Shown piece by piece: positions 41,880-50,379 of a stretch of 64,000 bases of DNA. Below the pieces are notes generated by a model that did no database searches, was not told where the DNA came from, and saw nothing but the letters and a program-made list of their open reading frames with translations. The stretch lies in contig NC_013078.1 of the NCBI RefSeq assembly GCF_000142805.1, positions 310,001 through 374,000 of the forward strand. The letters are read 5' to 3'. A program made the translations under genes and the position numbers. Origin of the DNA: Lachancea thermotolerans CBS 6340. Lineage: Eukaryota > Ascomycota > Saccharomycetes > Saccharomycetales > Saccharomycetaceae. Positions within the stretch are counted from its first letter, which is position 1. Each line of letters begins with the position of its first letter.

Positions 41880-43522
41880 TCTCTAGAGGGTTTGGTGTAT
41901 GGTGTAGATCAATATTTGTACGAATCAGCTGTGATAATAACAATGCAAAAGATGTAAACAAAAGAAGAGGCCAAAGAAATGTGACGTTGGCGGCTGTTTA
42001 AAGTATCTAAAAGACAGCTAACAGAGGCCCCTAGCAGAGACCAGAATTGTGCTACGAGTTTCCGGAGTTTGGATTTCAATCGCAGGTCGGATGCGAACAC
42101 GCTGAGGCGCGCGCGGAGCTAATAAAGGAAAAGTGTGACGAGACGCTCCAGGTGAAAACGAGCCATGCAGGTACCGATCTGAGTCGAGAATTGAGCTTCC
42201 GGAGACTAACGCGCCTGCGCGGCCTCGGTGATGTCCGTAGAAAAGCCTAGTAAAGGACTGACAAGAAGCTCGGCGCTAACGAGGACGCAGGGCCTACGAA
42301 ACGGATAACCCGAGGCCTACTCCGGAGCGTGCGCTGGAAGGAGGCCTTCGGATTTTCCTCCGGGCACTACGACGGCGAAGCACCCTAGATCTACGATAGA
42401 GGGGTTCCGGACCCGCGTCGCTGGCTGAAGCAAAGGCGGCGGATAGACCGCGGGAGTGAAACCGCTACAGCGCTACAAGCAGTTATCAGCAGAGCAGGAA
42501 GCCCCGGCTCTGAGCGTGAGATTCCGCAGCACTACGCTGGGGCGCACATGGCTTCTTTGCCAAGAGCCGATTCTTCGAGACCCATCGCACCTTGCAGAAA
42601 CAGGCTGCAAGTCAAGCTCATCGGGTCTCACGCCCCCCTCCGCCCGCCCGCCATTTACTTTGCTCCCGAATCTCCAGGCTTTGAGTGCGGTTGCTGCCAA
42701 GCAGTCCCGCGCAGCTCGGCGAAAATTTCTTCCACATCCAGCTCGCCGCGCTAATCGCCCACCGATATCGGATTTGCTCCTCTTTACACACGGTCCTCCC
42801 CCTGACCGCCCTATGTTTCCGCCGCTGCCAGCTGTGCCTTTTGTGCATCAGCACAGACTCGTAGGGCGCTCTACAACTTAATACGCTTCCGCGTTCCTAC
42901 AGCCCCTCAGTCCCACATTCCGCTCGAGGACAAACATCACCCTGCTATGCAGAGGGAAAAACAAGCTCCAAGAAAGCCCAAGAACCAACAAGAGAACGCT
43001 GAATCCATTTCTACTCGAGGAAAATTTCAAATCCACCCACTTGCCTACGAAAAATGCCATACGCATCTCTACTCATTGATGCGCGCTCACACTCAACTGT
43101 ACCAAGGACACTTACGAGCCCTTTATGGGGCTACCGGCATCTTTGGGAGGTATCTATGCGGCGTTAGCCTCCCCGGTTGCACCCAGTAAGCGACCAATAA
43201 CTAGCTGCTAATAAATTCGCCGCGCTGTGCTGGGGTTACGAAATCGTGCTTACACGGTCTAGAAGGATTTGCAGATGTAATCAGCACGCGCAGGCATCGG
43301 AAGTGAACCCAAAAAAAAAAATTTAGTGAAAATTGGGAGATGTCGAAATCGCACCTAGGAATTTATCGACTGGCGCTAGTGCAGAAGCGGCTCTAGCACC
43401 TATATATCTGTGAAGCGAAAAGCTGGGCAGCAGAGATGAGCAAATTGAGAGAAATTGAATTACATCGCGACTTGCAATCATCTGATTCCCAGGCTTCCGA
43501 GGTTAAGCATTAAAGGCGGAAT
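41880..43522. other. Long gene-free spacer between BUB2 and FET3
   Basis: This 1643-bp divergent spacer is GC-rich in its left two-thirds (about 42050-42880) and AT-rich near FET3. The longest frame, 42456-42881, begins with GTG and resembles nothing known. S. cerevisiae has AAC1 in the equivalent gap, but no carrier-protein sequence is present. Complementary GC-rich segments (CTCCGG, CCGGAG, AGGCCT around 42310-42365) could fold into RNA. I see no recognised ncRNA. Confidence 0.5.
43178..43185 (+). promoter_or_regulatory. Aft-type iron-responsive site before FET3
   Basis: TGCACCCA matches the Aft1/Aft2 binding core (PyPuCACCC) that turns on iron-uptake genes in iron deficiency. It lies about 340 bp before the FET3 ATG. 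A TATA-like TATATAT is at 43401-43407. Confidence 0.65.
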
Positions 43523-45418
43523 ATGATTGGAAGCAGTTGGCTCTTAGTTATGCTGGCGGCGGTCCAGTCCGTCGCGGCGGAAACACACGTTTTCAACTGG
43601 ACCACCGGCTGGGGAAACTACAACGTGGATGGAGGGGCCGAAAGACCCGTGATCACGTGTAATGGAGAGTTTCCATGGCCCGACGTGCGCGTCAAGAAGG
43701 GCGACCAGGTCGAGGTGTACCTGAAGAACGGGTTCGACGACCGCAACACGTCGATGCACTTCCATGGGCTGTTCCAGAACGGGACCAACTCCATGGACGG
43801 CCCTCCAATGGTGGTGCAGTGCCCCATCGGGCCTGGCGACACCTTCCTGTACAACTTCACGGTGGATGACAACGTGGGCACGTACTGGTACCACTCGCAC
43901 ACTGCGGGCCAGTATCAGGACGGTATGCGCGGTGCGTTTGTGATTGAAGACGATGACTTTCCATACGACTACGATGAGGACGTCATTCTGCAGTTGGGTG
44001 AATGGTACCACGACACCACGGACGTACTAAATCCCAAGTTCATGAGTGTGTACAATCCTACCGGCGCGGAACCTATTCCCCAGAACCTTATCATGAACAA
44101 CACCAGGAACATGACGTGGGAGGTCCAGCCCGACACCACGTACTTGCTGCGTGTGATCAACACCGGTGGCTTTGTGTCGCAGTACTTCTGGATCGAGGAC
44201 CACGAATTCGACGTTGTTGAGGTGGACGGTATCTACACCGAGAAGAACACAACCGACATGATCTATATCACTACGGCGCAGCGTTACACCTTATTGCTGC
44301 ACACCAAGAACGACACGTCGCGCAACTACGCTATTATGACCAAGTTCGACGACACCATGTTGGACTTGCTGCCCAAGGACCTGCAGCTCAACAGTACCAA
44401 CTACCTGATTTACAACACGAGTGCAGACAAGCCAACAGAAAGCTACGTTGACGAACTCGCTCCCCTCGATGACTTCTACTTGGTGCCCTACCAGAAGGAA
44501 GAAGCGTTGGGCGACCCAGACTACCGTGTCGTCGTGAATGTTACCATGGACAACTTGGTCAGTGGTATCAACTACGCCTTTTTCAACAATTTGACTTACA
44601 CCGCGCCTGTCGTGCCAACTCTGTTCACCGTCTTGTCAGCCGATGAAGACGATGTGAAAAACCCAGAGATCTACGGTAGCAACATCAATGCTTTCGTTTT
44701 GGACAAGGACGAGATTGTCGAGATTGTGCTGAACAACGAGGATACAGGTACCCATCCTTTCCACTTGCACGGACACGCTTTCCAGGTCATGGTTAGAGAC
44801 GTGACTTACGACGATGCTCTTGGTGAGACCCCTCACGCTTATGACGAAAACGACCACCCAGATTTCCCAGAGTATCCGATGATCAGAGACACTCTGTACG
44901 TCAGACCTCAGTCTAACTTCGTCATTCGTTTTAAAGCCAATAACCCGGGCGTTTGGATGTTCCACTGCCACATTGAATGGCATTTGACCCAAGGTTTGGC
45001 CATCATTTTGATTGAGGACCCAGAAAGCATCAAAGCTACCCAGTCTCAGCAGCTTTCTGATAACCACAAGTCTGTTTGCGCCAACGTTGGCATGGCCACG
45101 GAGGGAAACGCTGCCGGTAACACCGATGACTTCTTCAACTTGAAGGGTGAGCCAATCCAAGAGAAATTCATTCCTGACGGCTTCACAGCCAAGGGTATCG
45201 TGGCCATGACCTTTTCATGTTTGGCCGGTGTGCTGGGTCTCATCATGATCGCCATATATGGTCTCATGGACATCAGCAACGTCGAGGAGAAGGTTATCGA
45301 CGAGTTGCACCTAGATGCCGACAAGGTCGCCGCTGTCGACGTTGACGACGTTGACGACATTGACAACGATGAGACCTCTTCAATCTCTGCTGCTAGGGAA
45401 GAAGTCGTGAACAAATGA
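43523..45418 (+). CDS. FET3: Multicopper ferroxidase Fet3
   Basis: This 631-residue plasma-membrane enzyme (S. cerevisiae Fet3: 636) oxidises Fe(II) for uptake by Ftr1. A signal peptide (MIGSSWLLVMLAAVQSVAA) leads into three cupredoxin domains. Copper ligands are seen in HFHG (79-82), WYHSHTAG (HSH at 124-126), HPFHLHGHAF and MFHCHIEWHLTQG. The glutamate of GAEPIPQN (E183) corresponds to the ferroxidase-specific E185. A single membrane span (about 560-580, VAMTFSCLAGVLGLIMIAIY) and an acidic cytosolic tail end the protein. Many N-glycosylation sites are present. Position fits YMR058W. Confidence 0.96.
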   Translation: MIGSSWLLVMLAAVQSVAAETHVFNWTTGWGNYNVDGGAERPVITCNGEFPWPDVRVKKGDQVEVYLKNGFDDRNTSMHFHGLFQNGTNSMDGPPMVVQCPIGPGDTFLYNFTVDDNVGTYWYHSHTAGQYQDGMRGAFVIEDDDFPYDYDEDVILQLGEWYHDTTDVLNPKFMSVYNPTGAEPIPQNLIMNNTRNMTWEVQPDTTYLLRVINTGGFVSQYFWIEDHEFDVVEVDGIYTEKNTTDMIYITTAQRYTLLLHTKNDTSRNYAIMTKFDDTMLDLLPKDLQLNSTNYLIYNTSADKPTESYVDELAPLDDFYLVPYQKEEALGDPDYRVVVNVTMDNLVSGINYAFFNNLTYTAPVVPTLFTVLSADEDDVKNPEIYGSNINAFVLDKDEIVEIVLNNEDTGTHPFHLHGHAFQVMVRDVTYDDALGETPHAYDENDHPDFPEYPMIRDTLYVRPQSNFVIRFKANNPGVWMFHCHIEWHLTQGLAIILIEDPESIKATQSQQLSDNHKSVCANVGMATEGNAAGNTDDFFNLKGEPIQEKFIPDGFTAKGIVAMTFSCLAGVLGLIMIAIYGLMDISNVEEKVIDELHLDADKVAAVDVDDVDDIDNDETSSISAAREEVVNK

Positions 45419-46394
45419 TTGACGAAAACCAAGCACACTGTAAAGTAAATGCCGCTTCAAAGAAGTCGCCATCATCTCGCTGAATGCCTGCTCTACTACG
45501 CAAGTATTTGTAGTTAATATATATGGTAATCGGAAGTTTTGATAAATGGACAAGCCGTTGGGACATACTTCTCTGAGCGAAGTAGTTTGCGCATTGGACA
45601 AGAAGCCTGAAGCCCTTTTTCCCTACAGCATTTGTTGTTAAACAGTGCACATTCTTATAAGACTTTAGTGGGCAGAAAGGCCTTATCAGCAAAAGGCACA
45701 TATCTACGTATAAACTGCCTTCAAAGCACCTTGCAGATCGCTCCCATCGCAGTGCAGCCTTGTGTGAATGACCTTATGCTCCATCAGATAGCCCATAAGC
45801 ATAAGCGACCAAAAGTTAGCATCGGCGTTAGAAGATGAGAAAAGGTATGCAATCTGGTATGTATATCAGAGAAAACAGTGATGGCATGGTAAATAGATAG
45901 CACTTTATGTTCATAGAAAAATGAAAGATGGCCTACACTACAAAGCCCTACAGGAGGCTCGCTCAATGTCCATTACGGCTGCAAGGCTAAAGATTTAATC
46001 AAAGTTTAGAGGCAAAATACCTAACAATCCGAGAGGGTGAGAAAACCTCGAACTCGTTGGCAAATATCCCCACACTTTTCAAAAATCTTCGTTCTGGGAT
46101 GGATATTTCCGCAATTTGCAGAACCCGCAGCCTTGAGCAGTGGCTCGCTTGACGCCCTTGAAGCCATTATACAGACAATTAGTACTGATTATTTCTTTGC
46201 CTTGGCCTGAAGGCTTTAGCAAGTAGCACGTGACATGTATTCGTGACGTTGCCGACGCAGGTTCTTCAAAAAAATCTAACAGCTTCAAGTTGCGAGATGA
46301 GCGTTTGGCTATAATGCTGAGCTCTGCATAGGTCCACGCATCTGAATTCAACACAACAGACCAAGTTTGCGTGGCCGACTTCCTTGTAGCCAAA
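45419..46394. other. Spacer between FET3 and the YKL075C-like gene
   Basis: This 976-bp AT-rich stretch contains one CACGTGAC box near 46229. Minus-strand frames such as 46079-46531 overlap the next gene and have no similarity. I see no RNA gene. Confidence 0.5.
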
Positions 46395-47537
46395 ATGAAG
46401 GAGTCGATCGGCCCGACTTGCCGCTGCTCTAAATGCAACAGTTTGTTGAAAGCTTCTCCCAAAGCGACCGCCAAGAAGCCCATAAGGTATCGCTTTAACT
46501 TCATGAAACATATGGATCTGCGCCAGAGCAACTACAGAACTATCACGTCCATTTCGTACCTTACAGAGAAGTATGGGGAAAAGAAGGCCGAGAACATCGC
46601 AAGGTTCGTTAGGTGCATTCACAAGCAGATTAATAGCGGTGTGAATCGAATCAGCGACCTCCAAGCCAGCAGCATCCTTCCTTGGACAAGAGTGAGGCTA
46701 TTTCTGCTTCTCGTGACTCTCTCGCAGAGAGGAGGGTCCGACTACTGGATGGGCAAAGAAGGCGAGATGAAAGAGCCTGCTAGGCCCTCGGAGCCAAGGG
46801 AAAGAAAGCCGCAAGACAAGTCGAAACCGTATGGGACCTTGATTGAGGAAATAATGCGGCAAAATATCAATGACAACTACAGGGAGGCGGACCACGATGA
46901 AAACTATGTGTTTAGCTCTATTTGGGCAAACTTTATGGAAGGACTGATAAATCACTTTTTGGAAAAGGTTATCATTCCCAGCAGCGAGAGGAAGGTGTGC
47001 CAGCAACTTTACAAGCCAATGATGAAAATAATATCCTTGTATAACGAGTACAACGAGCTGATGGAAAAAAGTGAACGGAACGGCTTCCTGCCACCGAACC
47101 AGGAACCTCCGGCCATAATAAGCTCAGATGAAGCTACTTCTATAGAGGATGGGAAACTCCAAACTGCGCAGCGACTTTTGTGGCAAGCTCGGCAAGATAT
47201 TCCTAAAACAATCAGCAAAGAGTTGACTTTACTATCCGAAATGTACTCAACGCTGTCTGCAGATGAGCAGGACTTTGAATTAGACGAGTTTGTATGCAGT
47301 GCCGAAGAATACATTGAGTTGGAGTACCTGCCCTCTTTGATTGAGGTACTGTTTGCCAATGGAGGAACGCTAAACTTTTGGAAAATCATGATCGTCTTAG
47401 AGCCATTCTTTTACTACATTGAAGAAGTCGCGGACGAGGAGAGTCCTTGCTACGACGGCGATTCCGCGAAACCAGACCCCCGGGTAGTGACTTTAGAAAA
47501 AATTTGTGAAGTCGCTGCGGAACAAGAGTGGATTTGA
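46395..47537 (+). CDS. YKL075C-like protein of unknown function
   Basis: This 380-residue soluble protein has no domain I recognise. It starts at the first in-frame ATG (46395, MKESIGPTCRCSKCN); an in-frame TAG lies upstream at 46329. The N terminus has a CRCSKC cluster and a basic segment. The rest is helical with acidic patches (EQDFELDEFVCSAEEYIELE). Its place between the MUD2-side block and PSG1 matches S. cerevisiae YKL075C (450 residues, function unknown). The match is by position; the N terminus could be longer if an upstream exon exists. Confidence 0.7.
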   Translation: MKESIGPTCRCSKCNSLLKASPKATAKKPIRYRFNFMKHMDLRQSNYRTITSISYLTEKYGEKKAENIARFVRCIHKQINSGVNRISDLQASSILPWTRVRLFLLLVTLSQRGGSDYWMGKEGEMKEPARPSEPRERKPQDKSKPYGTLIEEIMRQNINDNYREADHDENYVFSSIWANFMEGLINHFLEKVIIPSSERKVCQQLYKPMMKIISLYNEYNELMEKSERNGFLPPNQEPPAIISSDEATSIEDGKLQTAQRLLWQARQDIPKTISKELTLLSEMYSTLSADEQDFELDEFVCSAEEYIELEYLPSLIEVLFANGGTLNFWKIMIVLEPFFYYIEEVADEESPCYDGDSAKPDPRVVTLEKICEVAAEQEWI

Positions 47538-47621
47538 AAAAAGTTAGTGCCTACTTTAAATTATCTAGGAAGCATGTTGAAAATCGTTGTAGTTAAATTG
47601 AAAGGTACTGTGTTTAGAATT

Positions 47622-48797
47622 TCAGTTTTGTTTACCAGTTTTCTTGGTATGAGTTGGGAGCTCGCTGTATGGGCGATTGTTAATCTTCTTGTACTTTTTG
47701 AAATCCTTGAACTTGCCAAGGACACGGCGCCTCTGGTTAATGGCAAAGTCCTTGACATTGTGAATGTCACGATGGCTCCTGTTCAGGTATAGGAAGAAGT
47801 ACATGGCAACGCATGCGATGACCACAACAGTAGGAATGGATAAGGCAACGTAATACCATGTGTCATCAGAGATACCAGCGTCCTGAAGAGCCTTCTGTTG
47901 CTTGGTGGTTTTGGCAACTCGAGGCCCCATGATCATTCTGAATAGAACATAGTGTTCCCAAGGATTGAACTCATCATCTCGTATGTTGTCTGGTTGAATT
48001 GCAAGCAGCACTTTCCTATCGTAAGCTCCGTCTAGAAAGTCTGCCGTAAGTTCTAGAGGGTAAATACCATCAACGTTCTTAAGCCACCCAGAGCTGAAAA
48101 AAGCCGCTTTCAAATCTCTTTTCTTAAGCCCTTTGTCCTTGATACTTTCTTTGACGTAGAATAAGTGCAGCTGTACATTCTCAATCGTTTCGTCAGTATC
48201 AGGTTTCTGGAAAAACTTAGTGTACCACGACACAAAGTATGTGTTGTCCACCTTCAACTCCTTGTTTTCTTTTGGCGTGCAGAAAGGTTCGCTTGAAATG
48301 TCGCCCGCTGGGCCCTTTTTGAAGTAGCGGTCTGGAGTACAACGTATTATTGGATTGAGAGAAACATATGTGTCGTCCTCATCGGTAAATACTTCCTCTT
48401 CATAGACCTCGTCTTCCTCCATATTATGCGCCTTCAATTCGTCGTAAGATAAAGTCCTGGTGGCAACAGTTTTGAAGTAAGTGCTATAATCCGGACGTGC
48501 ATCTTTTGTTTTCGCGCCCTTGATCTGGGGTCTCTTAGTTTTTGGACTACCAAACTGGTCAAGCGAAATCCAAGGCTCTAAGCCATTAGTAGTCGCTAGT
48601 GGCTTCGCAGAAAAGGTCACTCCAGCGATTACTGTGGGTGTGACTACCTCTTTCTGGCCAGAGTAAATAGTACGAAGCCATGGTTTTGGAATTTCAGACG
48701 TCGTTGTTGTCTCTTTGGGCTTAATGACATTTCTGCGGGCATCTACTGCACTTAGCCAAGCTAGCAAAAGCAAGGCAATTGATTGCGGTACAAGCAT
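47622..48797 (-). CDS. PSG1: Psg1-like Golgi/ER membrane protein
   Basis: This 391-residue type I membrane protein corresponds to S. cerevisiae YKL077W (392 residues), named Psg1 for stabilising the proton pump Pma1 in the Golgi. A signal peptide MLVPQSIALLLLAWLSAVDA is followed by a lumenal domain with two dibasic sites (KKR near the end of the domain). One membrane span (TWYYVALSIPTVVVIACVAM region) and a basic cytosolic tail follow. I start at the ATG at 48795-48797, since the longer frame hides the signal peptide. It faces SEN15 across 117 bp. Confidence 0.87.
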   Translation of the reverse strand: MLVPQSIALLLLAWLSAVDARRNVIKPKETTTTSEIPKPWLRTIYSGQKEVVTPTVIAGVTFSAKPLATTNGLEPWISLDQFGSPKTKRPQIKGAKTKDARPDYSTYFKTVATRTLSYDELKAHNMEEDEVYEEEVFTDEDDTYVSLNPIIRCTPDRYFKKGPAGDISSEPFCTPKENKELKVDNTYFVSWYTKFFQKPDTDETIENVQLHLFYVKESIKDKGLKKRDLKAAFFSSGWLKNVDGIYPLELTADFLDGAYDRKVLLAIQPDNIRDDEFNPWEHYVLFRMIMGPRVAKTTKQQKALQDAGISDDTWYYVALSIPTVVVIACVAMYFFLYLNRSHRDIHNVKDFAINQRRRVLGKFKDFKKYKKINNRPYSELPTHTKKTGKQN

Positions 48798-48914
48798 TGT
48801 GTTCTGTTCCGAGAAGTCTCGCTGAGGTATTATTTTGAGATCAAAATCGTTATTGTTCCTGATAAAAAATTTGATGATCGGATAGCTCATTTCAAGTTAA
48901 AGAGTCAAGCCTCT

Positions 48915-49253
48915 ATGGATAACCAGCACATCATCAAACTCGTGAGAAACAACCTTGTGCATCAGCAGCTATGGGATGATGTGGAAGAGGCAAAGCTTGA
49001 AGACACTGATGCATGGGTCCTGCGCGGCCTTCCGCCCCATAAGCTGAGTAACGATGACCCGCAACTAGATCATGAATGGATTCTGCCGATTGAGCTATCG
49101 CAGTACAAGCCCGGAAAATTGACTCTGGAGCTTATGGACAAGATCTTTTCAGAACTGAAGTGTAGAAGGGTGACACTTGGGATTGTCAATGATGACGGTA
49201 CAGTGGTGTACTACTTTATATACAAGGGCCTACACAAGCCAAAGAGAAACTGA
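48915..49253 (+). CDS. SEN15: tRNA splicing endonuclease subunit Sen15
   Basis: This 112-residue protein (S. cerevisiae Sen15: 128) is the small structural subunit of the Sen2-Sen34-Sen54-Sen15 endonuclease that cuts introns from tRNAs such as the two intron-bearing tRNAs in this window. The N terminus MDNQHIIKLVRNNLVHQQLW matches MATTDIISLVKNNL in S. cerevisiae. The conserved ends are RGLPPHKLSNDDPQLDHEWI and DDGTVVYYFIYKGLHKPKRN. The start is the ATG at 48915, not the earlier in-frame ATG at 48783 that lies within the PSG1 leader. Only 10 bp separate its stop from that of SAM37. Confidence 0.94.
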   Translation: MDNQHIIKLVRNNLVHQQLWDDVEEAKLEDTDAWVLRGLPPHKLSNDDPQLDHEWILPIELSQYKPGKLTLELMDKIFSELKCRRVTLGIVNDDGTVVYYFIYKGLHKPKRN

Positions 49254-49263
49254 GCAGCTTGGC

Positions 49264-50151
49264 CTAGGCTGCCACCAATCTCTGGAGAGCATGGTACGCG
49301 CTCATGACAACATTGCCTTTTTCCGCAAAAAAGGGCCCCCGCAGCTCAAGCGTGGAGGTCGATTTCGAGCAGTCGTTAAGCCTTTTAATGATCGATTCGT
49401 AGTCCTCCGGCCCCAGTGCTGTCTGTAGCTGCTCTTTTACCAGCTGCCCATCCGGGAGTTCCATCTGTACAAACAAATTGGCCCATAGCAAGAAGTCCGC
49501 GGCCGTGCTATCCTTGTCAAGCCTTGCGCGCGCCTCACGCCAGCTCACAACATGCCGGTTAAGCCGGCTCATGTACTGCAAATTATAACGTGCAGATTTC
49601 AAGAGTTCCTCTCCCCGAGCTTTGGAAGCATTCGTGAGCTTGAACGCCTTTGATTGAACGAGACCGTCCAGCTCCGCATTTGGCTGCTCCACTTGCTCCG
49701 GGTCGTCGTCGTGTCCAAAATAACCTAGGGTCTCGCATCTCTTTCGCGCCAGCGCTCGGTATTTTAGTGGAGTGTTGTACCACAAGGGCCATTCCAGTAA
49801 GTACGCAAACACTCTCCTCGTGAAGCTATCGTAGTTGTTTTTGTTTAGATACAGTTGATACTGTGTTAACACGCATATGTGATCTTGGGTAAACTGCAAA
49901 AGCGCCATCTCTAGCGCGGTTTCTTCAGCAGAAAAATGTCTCGCTATGTTAGCGTAGCCGTAAAGCTTCTTATCACCGTCTATAAGAAGCGGCAGTTCCT
50001 GGTTTGGCGAGAGGTCTGTGTTGTTAGAGAACACGATTGTCACATTGCGATCATTTTGCGTATCGTTCAGAAGCCAAAAAAGGGCCACGCTTTCGGGCGA
50101 AACAATGCTCGGCTTACCATTCAAGCCCCAAAGATGAACAGTCGCTTTCAT
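49264..50151 (-). CDS. SAM37: Mitochondrial SAM complex subunit Sam37
   Basis: This 295-residue protein (S. cerevisiae Sam37: 327) is a metaxin-like, GST-fold subunit on the cytosolic face of the sorting and assembly machinery, which inserts beta-barrel proteins in the mitochondrial outer membrane. The start MKATVHLWGLNGKPSIVSPE is typical. The block LPLLIDGDKKLYGYANIARH gives the metaxin N-terminal fold, and a helical C-terminal half follows. Position fits YMR060C, between SEN15 and RNA14. Confidence 0.92.
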   Translation of the reverse strand: MKATVHLWGLNGKPSIVSPESVALFWLLNDTQNDRNVTIVFSNNTDLSPNQELPLLIDGDKKLYGYANIARHFSAEETALEMALLQFTQDHICVLTQYQLYLNKNNYDSFTRRVFAYLLEWPLWYNTPLKYRALARKRCETLGYFGHDDDPEQVEQPNAELDGLVQSKAFKLTNASKARGEELLKSARYNLQYMSRLNRHVVSWREARARLDKDSTAADFLLWANLFVQMELPDGQLVKEQLQTALGPEDYESIIKRLNDCSKSTSTLELRGPFFAEKGNVVMSAYHALQRLVAA

Positions 50152-50379
50152 AGTGTATTTTTCAATCCTAGAGAGAATTCTGTGCTCTATCGAGTCCTGA
50201 GATGCGATAAGTATAGCCTAGAGAACTCAACTTCTTTCGTATTTGAGCATTTACAATAATTTAGATGTGGCGAAAAAAATACATATTAGTTCGTCGCGTT
50301 ATACCTGTTCTGTGGGATCAAAGATACCTTTAACTGAAGCTGAAGCTGACGACCGACCGACTGCAAGACTGCCAGAGTG

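Noticed and set aside
41880-43522. A missing ADP/ATP carrier gene or pseudogene (AAC1 position)
   Set aside because: No PxD/ExxK/R carrier repeats or hydrophobic frames are present on either strand.
45833-46360. A possible upstream exon for the YKL075C-like gene (GTATGT near 45854, AACAG near 46359)
   Set aside because: The junction would keep the frame, but the only branch-like site (ATCTAAC) is poor, the intron would be about 500 nt, and I cannot confirm the N-terminal peptide against a relative.
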